Source of the DNA: Dipteronia dyeriana
Lineage: Eukaryota; Streptophyta; Magnoliopsida; Sapindales; Sapindaceae
NCBI GenBank assembly: GCA_032871835.1
Contig: CM065297.1
Location: 24,359,098-24,423,097 of the forward strand
Length of the DNA stretch: 64,000 nt
Direction: 5' to 3'
Program-made: the position numbers and the translations under genes
Notes under the pieces: model-generated
The model's database searches: none
What the model was told of the DNA's origin: nothing
What the model saw: only the letters and a program-made list of their open reading frames with translations
In this document: one piece after another, positions 1 through 11,061 of the stretch
How positions within the stretch are numbered: position 1 is the stretch's first letter
How the letters are laid out: every line of letters starts with the position of its first letter

Positions 1-1608
1 CTAGCTTTGAATAGTCCATGTATTGATATGAACTTGGTTATCTCACATCATGATTGTTATGATGGTCAAAATTTGTTGATTAACTTTAAAGAAGTTCTTT
101 TGTTACATGTGTTTATTGAGTTGAGATATTATACTTTTTATACTCTTGTTGTGAAACATCGTCAACTTGGTGTCATGAGGACATTCAAGACAAGAGTACT
201 AATAAAAAGGGCGGAAGTATGATATTTGGTGAATATAATGTGAAAAAAGGTATCTCTATACTCTAATTCATATTCTCTTAGATATTCATATTTTGACTCA
301 ATTTTTGATACACATCTCATAGCATGCCATATTAGAGAATTTTGTTTAGCATATATATGGTTCTCATTGACATTTGTTATTTTAGGATCTAATAGTGATA
401 TTGTTCACATTGATCTTTACTTTGATGATTGTTTGTGTATAGTATATTGAGTGGCATTACTTTTGAAAATATGAGCTTCATATTCTTTGAAAACCACTCA
501 TTGTAGAAGTAATGATCTTGAATAAGTCTCTACTTATTGCTCTTAGATCATGCGCTTATGAGCCATAAAATCTTGGTTTTCTAAAAATTGCACCTTGCTT
601 CTCTTATATGTTTTGCTAGTAGGTTGAGTTTACTAATATGTAAACATTGGATACATTTTGAAGTTTTTGTACTTGAGTACATTTAAAATGACGTATGGTT
701 AGTATCCATTTTGCTTCGGCAATTACATAGAACTCAACGAGCACCTTCATGAAAAGGGCTACACACATTGGTTGTGAAAGCTATCCAATGTTGGAAAGAG
801 CTACACCATTATGATGAGTGAAAACCATCATGAAGTGAATTTTGTTTATGTAAAAAAAAAATGGAAAAATAAAAGAAGTGTTGAAAAGAATCTTTGGTTC
901 AAAGCCTAAAAAGAAAATGAGGAAGGCTTAAAAAGGAGTTTAGTTGAAAAATCAAATGAGCTCGGGTTGAAAAACAGAAATGGGATGATGAGCCACATGC
1001 ACACACACGCTCATATGTTGAAATCTATTCTCTTAAAAGCAAAAAATTCCGGATGATAATCGATTTGACTTTTTATGGAAAAAGCTTAAGATGAATAGTT
1101 GTTGGAAATTGTTTGCATGTTGATTATCAAACTATTTCTTGATATATATTTGAAGCATATCTCACACACACACATTGTTTATGTGTATGATGATATCTTA
1201 GCAATTGTTGAAGAATTATGAGAGAACTTGAAAGATCTTTGTATATCTCTCTTAGCATATGAAGCTTTTTTTGTTGATATTTCTTCAAATTGCTTGAATG
1301 TGTGATTGTGTGAACATCTTTGTGAACTCTATGCTATCATTGATTTTAGTTATAGCATTTATCAAGGGGGAGCATTGTATGCTAGACATTGTTCTCTTTT
1401 ATGATATGTTCACATGCTTCATTTTGTTACATGTTGGCATATTTTGACTTAATGATACTTGTAAGATATTACTCACTATCTTTGTCTTGCATGATGATTC
1501 ATTCTTAAGTCATATGTCATTGGATTTATATATTTGTGACTAATATGTTTGTTTTGTCTTTCACTCACTTTTGTTATATGTATATAGCATCTTATTTTAC
1601 AAGGACAA
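1..1608 (+). other. Copia A 3' non-coding region between pol and extra ORF
   Basis: No convincing coding sequence is seen. The part from about 430 to 1065 is clearly similar to the reverse complement of about 51960-52600 in element C, including the stretches around GAGCACCTTCATGAA and GGGCTACACACATTGG. It is therefore an element-specific 3' region and not host DNA. A polypurine-like run (AAGGGGGAGCA) lies at about 1364. The short open frame at 7-222 has no recognisable domain. Confidence 0.6.
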
Positions 1609-2670
1609 ATGGTAAGAACTAAGGTTACCGGAAGTGGAAATCAATCAAATCCCATTGTGAAAGCCAAGTCTACCTCAAAGGGATCCAAAGCTTCAAGGTC
1701 AAAGAATTTATGGATCTTTGCAACTAAAAATATATTTCAAGAGAGAGGTATTGGCTTAGGTAAATGTAAAGATTCTTATGTTCTTAAATGTATTAAGGAT
1801 AGAAATTGAGAATCTTGGGTGAGCATGCTAGGAATAGTGAATGACACTATTGTTAGAGAATTTTATCATGAATATAGAGAGAGTGCCACTTTATTGGATG
1901 CTTTGATGGAGATTAGGGGTGTTGTGTTTAGAGTTAACCCGGTAAACATTAACAAGTTTCTTGGGCTATCTAGTGATATTGATTCAAACTTTCTAGATGT
2001 TGATATCATTGAGAATCTTAATATCATGGGTAGAACTCTATGTGCAATGCTTCTTTTGAGTGGAAAGGTAGAGCATATATTAGTCAACATGAGTTAACTA
2101 AGGCAAGTGCATTTTGGCATCTTTTTATTTGCACAAATATTATTGGATCTTCGAATTCAACCGAGTTGAATAAAAACAAGATTAAAAAAAGTATATGCCT
2201 TGGTGACTAATCAACCAATAAACCTTAGGGATTTGCTTATGTTCTACTTAGACAATGCGGCTTTCTCAACTAGAGGAGATAAACAGCTTGCATTACCGGG
2301 GTTTATAACTTGTTTGTGTTTAGCTCGTGGTGTTCAAAGTAGTGGAGATGATATGTTGGTACAACCCTTGGAAAAATATAGTGATAAACGTGTGTCATAC
2401 ATGTCATATAAGGATAAGGGTAAGACATGTGATACTTTTGGACTATTTAGTAGTTCACAAGTTGATTGTCAAGAGACTAGCATAAACATTCTTCCGAATT
2501 GGTCTTTACATTTGAAGAAGAAGGTTGATGAGCTTAGTGCTATAGTTGACAAACAAGATGCTAGACTAAAAGAGTTGGAGGAGTGTATTGCATCAAGTTC
2601 AAGACCACCTCTCAAGCATTATGTTAGGTCAACTACACGCATATCTTTCTTTGGTGGATCGAGTAGCTAG
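1609..2670 (+). pseudogene. extra ORF in the 3' region of Copia A (putative plant transposon domain)
   Basis: The product begins MVRTKVTGSG and is broken into three frames (1609-1809, 1819-2097, 2200-2670) by stops and small shifts. The middle part has the pattern of the family often called putative plant transposon protein: REFYHEY, then EIRGVVFRVNP, then INKFLGL. The last part continues it with INLRDLLMFYLDNA and PGFITCLCLARGVQ. A charged coiled-coil-like tail follows (KKKVDELSAIVDKQ). It sits between pol and the 3' LTR, where some plant retroelements carry extra or envelope-like ORFs. The molecular role of this family is not established. The minus-strand ORF at 50484-51544 has the same domain and coiled-coil order. 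Family assignment is by eye. Confidence 0.55.
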
Positions 2671-3126
2671 TATTTGAGTCTCATGGTATGTTTCTTACCT
2701 TTTGGCATCATTTCATGTCAAAAAAGGGGAGAAAGAGTTGTTAAGAATTGCTAGTTACTTAGTTTTCTTTTTTTGTTGTTTTTGTGAACTTTTGAACTTT
2801 CAATGGCTTGTAATAATTAGTCTTAAGATTTGGTTAAGAATTCTTGTATTTGGCATGTATTGAAGGGGAAATACATGTATTTGTGGACTTAATTGTATAT
2901 TCTTATCCATATTATATGTTGCCATTTGTTGTCTTTCTCTTGTATATGCATTGTGCTTTGAGATGATTTGCAGGTTGCTTCAAGAGAAGATCAAGATAAA
3001 GTTCGAGAGTTGGTGAAGATTAGTTATAGGAATCCTACTCATTGTAATGTGAGGGTGTGATTTTGTGACCTATCTTTTTTTTTTTATATTTGTAGTAAAT
3101 GTATAGGTGTTTTGACATGGAATTTG

Positions 3127-3140
3127 CCAAAGGGGGAAAT
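3127..3140 (+). promoter_or_regulatory. polypurine tract of Copia A
   Basis: CCAAAGGGGGAAAT directly precedes the LTR start TGTTAG at 3141. This is the position and composition expected for the plus-strand primer of an LTR retrotransposon. Similar G-runs also occur at about 1364 and 2721. Confidence 0.75.
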
Positions 3141-3913
3141 TGTTAGGTTTTAGTTTGTGTTGGCATGAATTCCATATCAAAATGATGTTTACTTGTAATG
3201 ATTTAGTTGTTTAGATTTATGATGATTCAAGCTTCAAGGAAGAAGAAACAACAAGTCAAAGCAAGTTCTAAGTCTTCAAAAGAAAGGATGCAATATGGTT
3301 CTACAAAGGTATACTAAGACCTTATCTTTCTCTTACAAGGCATAGGCACACACGCACATATCATACATTTGTGTCCCTGCATCATTGTGCACCATTATAG
3401 GCACACACATACAATTAATTCATATGTGTCCCTATCGTTGTGCACCATTTATAACACATTCAAACACTTGAAGATGAATGCTCATGCATTGGTATGAACA
3501 TAACATGTTTTGGAAAATGCATGATTGGAGAGTATCTCTATGTAGTTTGCATTCTAGTGTGAATTGTGTTTGTGTGTGTATATGTTTTGTATAACATGGA
3601 TATTTAACTTGGATTTAATCTTAAATCATTCTTGATTGAGTTCCGGTAATTTTGGTTACTCATACTATTGATTTCAAGTTCTAAGTCAAAAGATACTACA
3701 CTTTCAACTCATGTTTCATACATTGTCTTTGCCTTCGTATATCGAGTCGAATTATTATTTTCTGGGTTGAGTATCTTATATTTCCATGTCTGTGTGAGAG
3801 TTATGGTTCGTAATCAGCAAACGGATTTGAATTCTGAGTTTGGAGGCCGGAGAACGGTCGAAGAACGTGAAGGAAGGTCGTATGAGAAAGAAGCAAGCAA
3901 TGTCTTCTTTCCT

Positions 3914-3988
3914 GAGATGGCGCTTGGCCATCTCGGGGCAGAAGGCTTGCTGCCTCGAGATGCCCACGCTCCATCTTAGGCAGCAAGC
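3914..3988 (+). promoter_or_regulatory. two hairpins upstream of the LTR TATA box
   Basis: Hairpin 1 (3914-3934) is GAGATGGC, loop GCTTG, GCCATCTC: a perfect 8-bp stem. Hairpin 2 pairs GCTTGCTGCC (3945-3954) with GGCAGCAAGC (3979-3988): a perfect 10-bp stem with a 24-nt loop. The same stem with a different loop occurs at 43583-43603 and 56791-56811. The role is unknown; a transcription-factor palindrome or an RNA structure are both possible. Confidence 0.6.
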
Positions 3989-4038
3989 ATGCTTGGCTTC
4001 ATCTTGGTCATTTCACATGTCCAATTTTCCCACTCCTT

Positions 4039-4044
4039 TATAAA
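4039..4044 (+). promoter_or_regulatory. LTR TATA box (Copia A)
   Basis: TATAAA in CTCCTTTATAAACTC lies about 100 bp downstream of the hairpin block. A matching site is present in the sister LTR at 43509-43517 (minus strand), which supports it as the U3/R promoter. Confidence 0.55.
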
Positions 4045-4969
4045 CTCTTTCCCTCTCACATTTCATTATAAGAAGAAATTCAAACAAGTGTGCATAAATT
4101 TTCTCTCTAAATTTTCTCACCTTCCAAACACCATAACTTCTTCATTTGAACTCCGATTTGAGTGATTCAAAGTTGAGAGTGTTTATCTATTCATCCTCCA
4201 CCTTTTATATGAAGGTTTGAGTTAGTATTTCTTCTTAGTTTGGTGTCTAATCATACAAAAATGGGACTGCACCTAAATCAACTAAGGTATTGATTTTCTC
4301 TCAAAGTTTTCTTTTAAAACTTGGTCAATTGCCTTGGTTTTCTTCTTCTTCATATATTTTTATATTGTGAGTGTTTTGATTTGTGTTTTGAACACTTTCA
4401 AACCTAGATTGAGTTTCAATTGAAATCATACATGTTGAGTTAGGTTTTGATTTTGCCTATGTTATCACATGTTTGGGATTGTATTGTACTAGCTTTGATT
4501 CTAGGACTATTTTATGATCTTTGATTGTTTGATTTTGTGAAAAACAGCTCCTCACATGTATTAGACTCTCTTGGCCAAAATTTTCACATAATACATGTGC
4601 TTATGTTCTTTTGAGCTATTCATGTGATTTGTTGAATCTATGATTAAGAATATACTCTAGAACTTTAGCTTAAATCTTATTGACTTTGTCATATGATTTT
4701 AGCATGTTTTTAGGTTTATGTGATTTAAACTTGATCTTTTGATTTATTGAACATATCTTGTGATTCAAGTTTAGATCTATGCATGTATCTAGGTTATGAT
4801 TAATATTGAACATATCTTACATAATCTAGATTGATTACACATGCATGATTAACTAGACTATATGTGATTTGTGCATTCATGCTCATGTCTAGTATTTTCC
4901 ATATGATGTGTTGATCATATCATTCTATATTGCGTGCTTATTTGAGTTTTGTATTTATGATCACCTAGA

Positions 4970-5290
4970 TGCCTTGTGAGAATGAAGTCTTGACAATAGG
5001 TGTGAAACCTATGGTGTTGAGCAAGAAGTATCGGCAAGAGGTGCGAAGCCTTGGATTGTCAAGCAAGAAGTCTTGAGTAGGGTCAGAAGGATTCGGATAG
5101 TCGAGCAATAATTCTTGCCTAGAGTTGGGAGAACTCAAATAAGTGAGCAAGGAAGTCTTGACTAGAGTTGTGAGGACTTAGTTAAGCAAGAAGTCTTGCC
5201 TTGGGTCGTGAGGATCTGGATAAGGTGAGGAAGGCAGTCTTGACAAGATGTGTGAATCCTCGGATTGTTGAGCATAGAGCGACAACTTCT
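4970..5290 (+). repeat. ~42-bp minisatellite inside LTR A
   Basis: Degenerate units built on AGCAAGAAGTCTTG followed by a GGTGTGAAG-type segment recur at about 4984, 5025, 5067, 5109, 5152, 5190 and 5234, a spacing of 38-44 bp. The same array appears in reverse orientation in sister LTRs at about 42230-42600, 55745-55960 and, decayed, 40615-40855, with different copy numbers. Confidence 0.7.
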
Positions 5291-5680
5291 AGAGTAGGAT
5301 ATGAGGGTAGTTTCTAGGTGAAGAAGTCACTTAAGAGATTGTACTTGTCTTATCTACTAGTGGATTTTGTTTGCCGGTGGCTGCTAGCAGTGGATGTTTC
5401 CTCTTCGGAGGTTTACCACGTTATATCTTGTGCCAACTTTTCTCTATCCCTATCTCTCTAATATTTGTGTTTTGGATAAAACTCTTTATGTATGCTGACT
5501 TCCTTTTTATAATATTGATTGTGTATGTGTTACAATTACTTGTTTGTGTCACACTTTACTTATGTTTATATATTGATTAATTGTCTTTAATTAATATATA
5601 TATATTGTGATACAAGCAATCTAGAGGGACAAACTTTTATTTGTTTCTAAGGGAGTCGAAAAAGATGTCTAACCTATCCA

Positions 5681-5681
<1 letters not shown>

Positions 5682-5712
<31 letters not shown>
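5682..5712 (+). repeat. C31 homopolymer in the LTR
   Basis: There are 31 consecutive C residues. Sister LTRs have only about 6-7 at this place, inside a shared motif of the type CTATTCACCCCCC-TCTAGG. It is either a slippage expansion or a sequencing or assembly artefact. Confidence 0.9.
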
Positions 5713-5754
5713 TTCTAGGTTAGCCTTGAGTATTTAACCGTGATTGTATATTCA

Positions 5755-6881
5755 CAAAGGCAAATTTTATACCTTCCAAGTAGGGGTCCAAATCCCAACA
5801 TATACAACAATGTACCAGGGTTCCCGGGGTCGAGCAACCATCTGACCCTACGGAAGCAAGACGAGGTTGCCCATACCCCTGGAACACCTTGCAAGCATTT
5901 AGAGTCACCAGGAAAAAACTGATGTGATTGAATCAAGTTCCTTACATTGTAACACGAGCCCGAAGCAAGGCTGACAGAGTAGGACCTAAGCTCTCCGAGG
6001 TCGAAACATCTCGCGACCTCCCCAGAAGCACACTACCTTCTCTACTTGAATAAAGAAACCTTTAGGGCATCGAGATCGTCCTACAGTATCGCTCCATTTC
6101 ACCAAGGGAAGAACCGAATCTATCCAAACAGGTAGAAGGAAGCTCGCAAAGCTCCGTCGCCACTAAAGAACGCCAATACAGTCATATCAAGCTCATGGTA
6201 TCAAGACTGGAATGTAGATGTACCTCGCTATTCAAGACAGCGAACACCATATTTGATGACCTCCATGATGCATCTCTCCATGGCAGCATGCAGGATCAAA
6301 TTCACTCTCCAATGTGCATTAAAACGCTACGTGCGTGCAGGGTAAGTGATTGAGTCCAAAGAGGAAACAAACGTATCTCCCTCCAAGATATTCTCGAATC
6401 CGTTATCAAACCAAAAGTCAATGACATTTGAACAAAATATCCTACCTGATAATGAGGAATTTGCTTTAGAGATTCAAGGCAGGAGAATAACGAGTCTAAC
6501 CTAATTAGACCATGTATAAATACGCCTAGGCATGCACGAAGAAGTGGGACTGGAAAAAACAGAGTACAATTCCTCATGATCGCTTAAATTCTCTAAGGAG
6601 AACATGACCTTCATTCTTATCTACTTATCGACCGGCATGAAGCTGCCACCCCCATTGTACCCTAGAGAGAATGATAGTTTTTTTGAGTGACCTTTGTATA
6701 TCACGCTTGATTCAATTTCATTAATAAAACAGTTGAATGTTCTCTATCCATCTTACATTCCCTCTTTATTTTTACACGCCTTACCAGGTGCATAAGGTAC
6801 CACCCCAACCTCAACCTTCGAGGTAGCAGTCTTGAGGGTGTTAGCTGAAATTCCTCACCTCGAGTGAATTTTCGGTTAACA
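5755..6881 (+). repeat. Tat LTR1 (5' LTR, first ~27 bp displaced)
   Basis: It is homologous to LTR2 and LTR3 from base 28 onward and ends GGTTAACA. The missing start is explained by insertion of Copia A. A TATA box (TATAAATA) is at 6515-6522 and an AATAAA signal at 6723-6728. The primer-binding site follows at 6887. Confidence 0.85.
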
Positions 6882-6886
6882 TTTTC

Positions 6887-6903
6887 TGGTGTCGTCTATG
6901 GGA
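6887..6903 (+). promoter_or_regulatory. primer-binding site of Tat body 1
   Basis: TGGTGTCGTCTATGGGA starts 5 bp after the LTR end. It resembles the TGGCGCCGT-type sites seen in Tat and Athila elements, complementary to the 3' end of tRNA-Asp, with two or more changes. The tRNA identity is inferred. Confidence 0.6.
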
Positions 6904-7578
6904 AAACCCATACCCAATTTACACAAAGATTACATGTTTGTTGTTTTTCAAGAACAATGAGGCTTCTCTCTTCCCAGGGATAACCCGAGGCATCGGGACA
7001 ATAATCCGCTGCTTTAACATGAAAGGCTCCAAGGAAAGGTAGGAAGTCTGGGCACCATAACCAGGCTTTGGTCTAACCAATTGCTCTACGGGCTTCAGGC
7101 CCCAAGTGATAAGCCAATCCGTGCTCGATCAATAAACAACGACATTCGTAGAGAATGTCCACCTTCGTTTGCTCGCTGAGGGCATTACGACCCAACCTAT
7201 GAATCCCAATACCCAGGGAGAAATGAGTAGGCCCTAAGCTATGCAGCCTGCCTTCGATCATTAGAGGCCTCCCCCGCCAGAACCAGCATACAACAGGACA
7301 AGACCTCAACCCTCGATCCGAGATAGGCTAGGGTCCATGCCCCAAGTTCCTTGCATGCTATCGTGCTACAAACCCCAGTTGGTTAAATCTACAGTTGACA
7401 CCTTACCGCGAGAGCAATGTGATCTCTCTCACCCGGTAGCCTCTAGAAGGGAAACCTGGGCAAGAGAAGAAGGTAGCCAGCAAAGCCCATTGGCAAATAC
7501 CCCTCGTGAATAGGATAATGCTGAAGTCTCCAGTTCAATTGAGGAATATGTAGTGAGGGATCCGAGGTCGATTCAAAA
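6904..7578 (+). other. 5' leader of Tat body 1
   Basis: This is leader sequence between primer-binding site and gag. No conserved coding frame is seen. The open frame on the opposite strand at 7073-7309 has no recognisable domain. Confidence 0.5.
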
Positions 7579-8917
7579 AAGTATGGGAACAAGCATCTGA
7601 GGGATCAGCTGGCAAAGTTGCAGAAAGAGATCCAGCAGATAAAGAAGAGGAAACATAAGGAAGCTAAGAAGGATCCTTTGAGTGAAATGAATGCCCCCTT
7701 CACCATAAGGATTAGGAAAGCCGAGCTCCCACCAAAATTCAAGATTCCGATAGATAAGTTATCAGGTACAAAAGACCCTCTGAGCCATCTGGAAAGCTTT
7801 GTCTAGCGGATGGGTCTAACAAATGGAAGTCCAGAAAACTATTAGAGCTTCCATATGCAGGATGTTCTCTACCACTTTGACCGACTATGCGAAGACTTGG
7901 TTCAGAAAGCTGCCTGTTGGAAGCGTGGATTCTTTCACAAAGCTGTCAACTGACTTTTGCTCACAGTACCATGGAGTTAAACCATGACCGAAGGATCCCA
8001 TACACCTTCAATATATGGTCAAAGAGCGAGGAAAAACTCTCCTATCTTATATGGAGCATTTTCACAAGGAAGTCATTCAAATGAGGGTCTTTGCTGAGAA
8101 GAAAACCTTTACCAACTTCTTTCGAAACCTGTAGGCGGGTAAGCTTTTCTGATCCTTCGCCAAAAATCCTCCAAAGACCTACCAGGAAGCCTATGATCGG
8201 GTTCTTGAGCAGGTCAAGATTGATGAACAACTCAAGGTTAAGATAGAGAACGATGATATTACGGTGGCAAAAAACCATAAGAAGAAGACGTCTGGACCTG
8301 TGTCGGCTCAAAAAACACAGAACACGCCTTTCAACAGGTCGACGTACCACTTCCCTGCTGCCTAACCTCGGTAAGAGAGGTACCCTATAAGGCAAGCCCC
8401 TTCGTGAGTTTCTCCTCCTTCAAGGACCGTTGCCCCGGTAACACGCGATAAAAGAGGTTACGATCATTATACCTCTTTAAATGCATCCCACGAAACAATC
8501 TACCTCCCCATTCAGGACAAGGGTCTATTCTAGAAGCCAGCACCCAAGAAAGATCCGATGGATGACCGGAACCGATACAAGTACTGCGACTTCCATGAGG
8601 ACATATGACACAACACATCAGAGTGTTATAGCCTACGTAACTTGATTGAGGCTCTAGTAAGGGGAGGTTGTTTGGTAGAATTCCTGCAGCATGTTAGGGA
8701 TGATATCCAGGCTGTGAAACAGGTACAAGCAGAGATCCGCGGTTATGTTGAGAAGAGAAAAGAAGAACATAAGGATTTAATGCAGCAAATCCAAGTTATA
8801 CATACCATCAGTGGATGCCCCACCCTGGTTAGCACCTCCAATAACTCCAGAAAGAACCGTGCAATGAAGATTTCCCACGTTGATGAAGGTCGCCAGGGTA
8901 TCTCCAAGGTCGACTAG
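7579..8917 (+). pseudogene. Tat gag (body 1)
   Basis: Gag forms the particle in which reverse transcription occurs. The N-terminal part (about 7618-7803) has the Tat signature PFTIRIRKAELPPKFK followed by DPLSHLESF. Other frames preserve WFRKLPVGS-like, AEKKTFTNFFRN and KTYQEAYDRVLEQ segments (about 7900-8230). Near the C-terminus, about 8575-8690, a zinc-knuckle-like pattern is seen: YKYCDFHED, then HNTSECYSLRN, then LVRGGCLVEFL. Several stops and frameshifts separate these blocks, so no gag can be made. The true start cannot be fixed. Confidence 0.75.
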
Positions 8918-8938
8918 AGCCCGGCTGGCCCATCTCAA

Positions 8939-9245
8939 TTGGCCCAGATCATTTTCACCGAGGCAGACGTCTATAACACTGTGCAACCCCACAACAATCC
9001 CATGGTAATCACCGTACAGATAGCCAACTGCGTGGTCCACCACGTGCTTGTCGACACAGGCACCTGTGTCAATATTCTCTTTAAAGACACCTTGGAGAAA
9101 TTCAACCTGAAGCATTGGTGCTACAAAGGCTACACAACCCCACTATACGGCTGCAAAGAAGATGACCTCTCTAAGGTGGTTAAAGTTAGAGCTACCCTCT
9201 AGCCAAGAGTAAATGAAGGTTTGATCGAGCTTCTCCAAGAATTCA
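8939..9245 (+). pseudogene. Tat aspartic protease (body 1), C-terminal half deleted
   Basis: The frame contains ITVQIANCVVHHVLVDTGTC followed by VNILF, so the DTG active-site triad is present. After TTPLYG the frame jumps directly to a segment that in body 2 lies after the protease (KVVKVRATL). About 450 bp, including the flap-to-ILGRP part still visible in body 2 at 19440-19670, is missing. The sequence then runs into the RT linker. The deletion is inferred by comparison with body 2. Confidence 0.75.
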
Positions 9246-10003
9246 GTGAGGAGCCATGATGAGATGTTGAGGATCCTGATATTTTTGGCAGCTCATCGAC
9301 TAGCGATAGATCTAACCTTCAAGCCTATCAAGCTGAAGAGGCGTCACTTTAATGATGAGAGGAACACTGCGGTTCATGAAGAGGTGGACAAGCTGATCAA
9401 AACAGGTTTCATCATGAAAGGTCGGTACTCTGAGTGGATAGTCAATATGGTCATGGTCACAAAGGCAAATGGGAAATGGTGCATGTTCATTGCTTACATC
9501 GACCTCAATCGAGCATGTCTGAAAGACAATTTTCCTCTACCAAAGATTGACCAGCTGGTGGATTCCACAACCGGAAACAAGCTCATAAGCTTTATGGACA
9601 TTTTTTTGTGGTACAACCTGATTATGATGTACCCCGCCGATCAAAATAAGACCAATTTTATCATGAGGTAAGGTCTGTATTGATACAAGGTGATGCCTTT
9701 CGGCCTTATGAATGTGGGTGCCACTTACCAGTGATTGGTCAACGGGCTATTCAAGCGGGGAAGTTCTTGGGTTTCATGGTGAACGAGAAGGGAATAGAGG
9801 TAAACCTGGAAAAGATTTTAGCTATCCTAAACCAAGATTCTCTGACCACCCTCAAACAAGTTCAAGGGTTGACAGGGAGTATAACAGCGCTTAACCGGTT
9901 CAATTCTCGTTCCACGGATAAATGCCTTCGCTTCTTTAAGGCCATCAAACAGGAGAAGAATATGAAATGGGACCAGGACAATGAGCGTGCTTTCCAAGAC
10001 TAA
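9246..10003 (+). pseudogene. Tat reverse transcriptase (body 1), catalytic loop deleted
   Basis: RT fingers and palm are recognisable: VHEEVDKLIKTGFI, VMVTKANGKW, IDLNRACLKDNFPLPKID, then YKVMPFGLMNVGATY in the frame at about 9685-9730. The next segment is already the downstream GKFLGFMVNEKGIEVN (about 9760). The intervening block with the YIDD motif, still present in body 2 at 30043-30059, is absent. A stop at 9669 separates the first part. The enzyme is dead by deletion. Confidence 0.8.
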
Positions 10004-10928
10004 AAGAATTACCTCACCAGCCCACCGCTGCTAGTTAAGCACATATCGAGAGAGAAATTACAGATCCACCTAGCCATGTTAGAAATGGCTGTAAGTTGGG
10101 CATTTGTCTAAGAGTGTGGGGATAGGCTCTAGCGGCCTATCTACTATGTCAGTTATGCACTATCCAAGCCCGAGAAGAACTACCTCTTCCTTGAGAAACT
10201 CGTCCTTGCCCTGTTTACCTCACCAAGGAAGCTTCACCTCTTTTTTCAAGCCCATATAGTGGCGGTGGTGATAGATCAACCCCTCCGCCAATTCTTACAG
10301 AGGCCAGACGTATCCAAAAGCCTAGTCTTATGGGCCTTGAAGCTCACCTAGTTTGATATGAAGTATAAGTCTCGGACTAATGATCAAAGCTCAGGCTCTA
10401 GCAAACTTTATAGTCAAATTCTTAGCCTTCTCAAGTGAAGAGACCTCGACAACAATGAATCCGGCTCTTGGGAAGCTTCTAAAAAATAGTAATTGGCCGA
10501 AAAGCTGTAATACCTGGTTTCTTTACACCGATAGAGAATCTTGACAATTGAGGGGAGAAGCCAGAAGAGTTCTGATTGACCCTAAAAGGATGGAATTCTG
10601 CCACTGTTTTAGGTTCAAGTTCAAACCAACCGATAATGAAGCGGAGTATGAAGCTCTCGTAGTAGGAATAAAGGTCGCCATTAAGCTTGGGCTGATTATT
10701 TACACGTCAAGAGTGACTCATTGGTCAACATCAACCAGGTTACAAGACTTTACCAAGCCAAGGGCAATAAACATGGCTGCCTATCTGAAGTTGGTCCAGC
10801 AACTCAGGGAAAGTTTCAAGGGGTTCTGGATTGAGCAGATACCTCGACAGCAAAACCATCGAGCAGACGTCTTAGCAAAGATAGTTGTGAATGGAGGTCA
10901 AGCCCTACCTAGGAGAGTGCCCCTCTAG
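10004..10928 (+). pseudogene. Tat RT connection and RNase H (body 1)
   Basis: The first half is a multiply broken connection region with segments such as RPIYYVSYALSKPEKNYL and RQFLQRPDVSKSLVLW. The RNase H part (about 10500-10928) shows LYTDRES, then DNEAEYEALVVGIKVA, then IPRQQNHRADVLAKI. The segment that should carry the third acidic residue (VNGDSLL in body 2) is shifted out of frame. The enzyme would have removed the RNA strand during cDNA synthesis. Confidence 0.75.
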
Positions 10929-11061
10929 GTGATCTCTTAGTCAAGCATAACATTTGGCAATGAAATCTGCCCTGCTAAGCGGCTACCTTGTTGGATGCAC
11001 CCAATAGTTGTCTACCTCTAAGAAGGAAAGCTTTCCGAAGATCCCGACCAAGCCTAAAAAA

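Larger units (their letters stand above)
1..5754 (+). mobile_element. Copia element A (SIRE-like), 3' part with 3' LTR
   Basis: This is the 3' end of a Copia-type LTR retrotransposon whose gag-pol lies upstream of the window. It has a non-coding stretch, an extra ORF in the envelope position, a G-rich polypurine tract and a 2.6-kb LTR starting TGTTAG and ending TTCA. The assignment rests on clear similarity of about 430-1065 and of the LTR to the minus-strand element at 51956-57571, which still has Copia-order PR-IN. Long LTRs and an extra 3' ORF are known for the SIRE/Maximus lineage. Just past 5754 a Tat LTR resumes at about its 28th base, so A is inferred to have inserted into that LTR. 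Confidence 0.8.
3141..5754 (+). repeat. 3' LTR of Copia A (2.6 kb)
   Basis: It starts TGTTAGGTTTTAG and ends GTATATTCA. Homologous LTRs on the minus strand lie at 41809-44396 and 55477-57571, and a 3'-terminal piece at 40160-41212. Inside, in order, are hairpins (3914-3988), a TATA box (4039-4044), a ~42-bp minisatellite (4970-5290) and a run of 31 C (5682-5712). Short open frames within it are not conserved genes. Confidence 0.85.
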
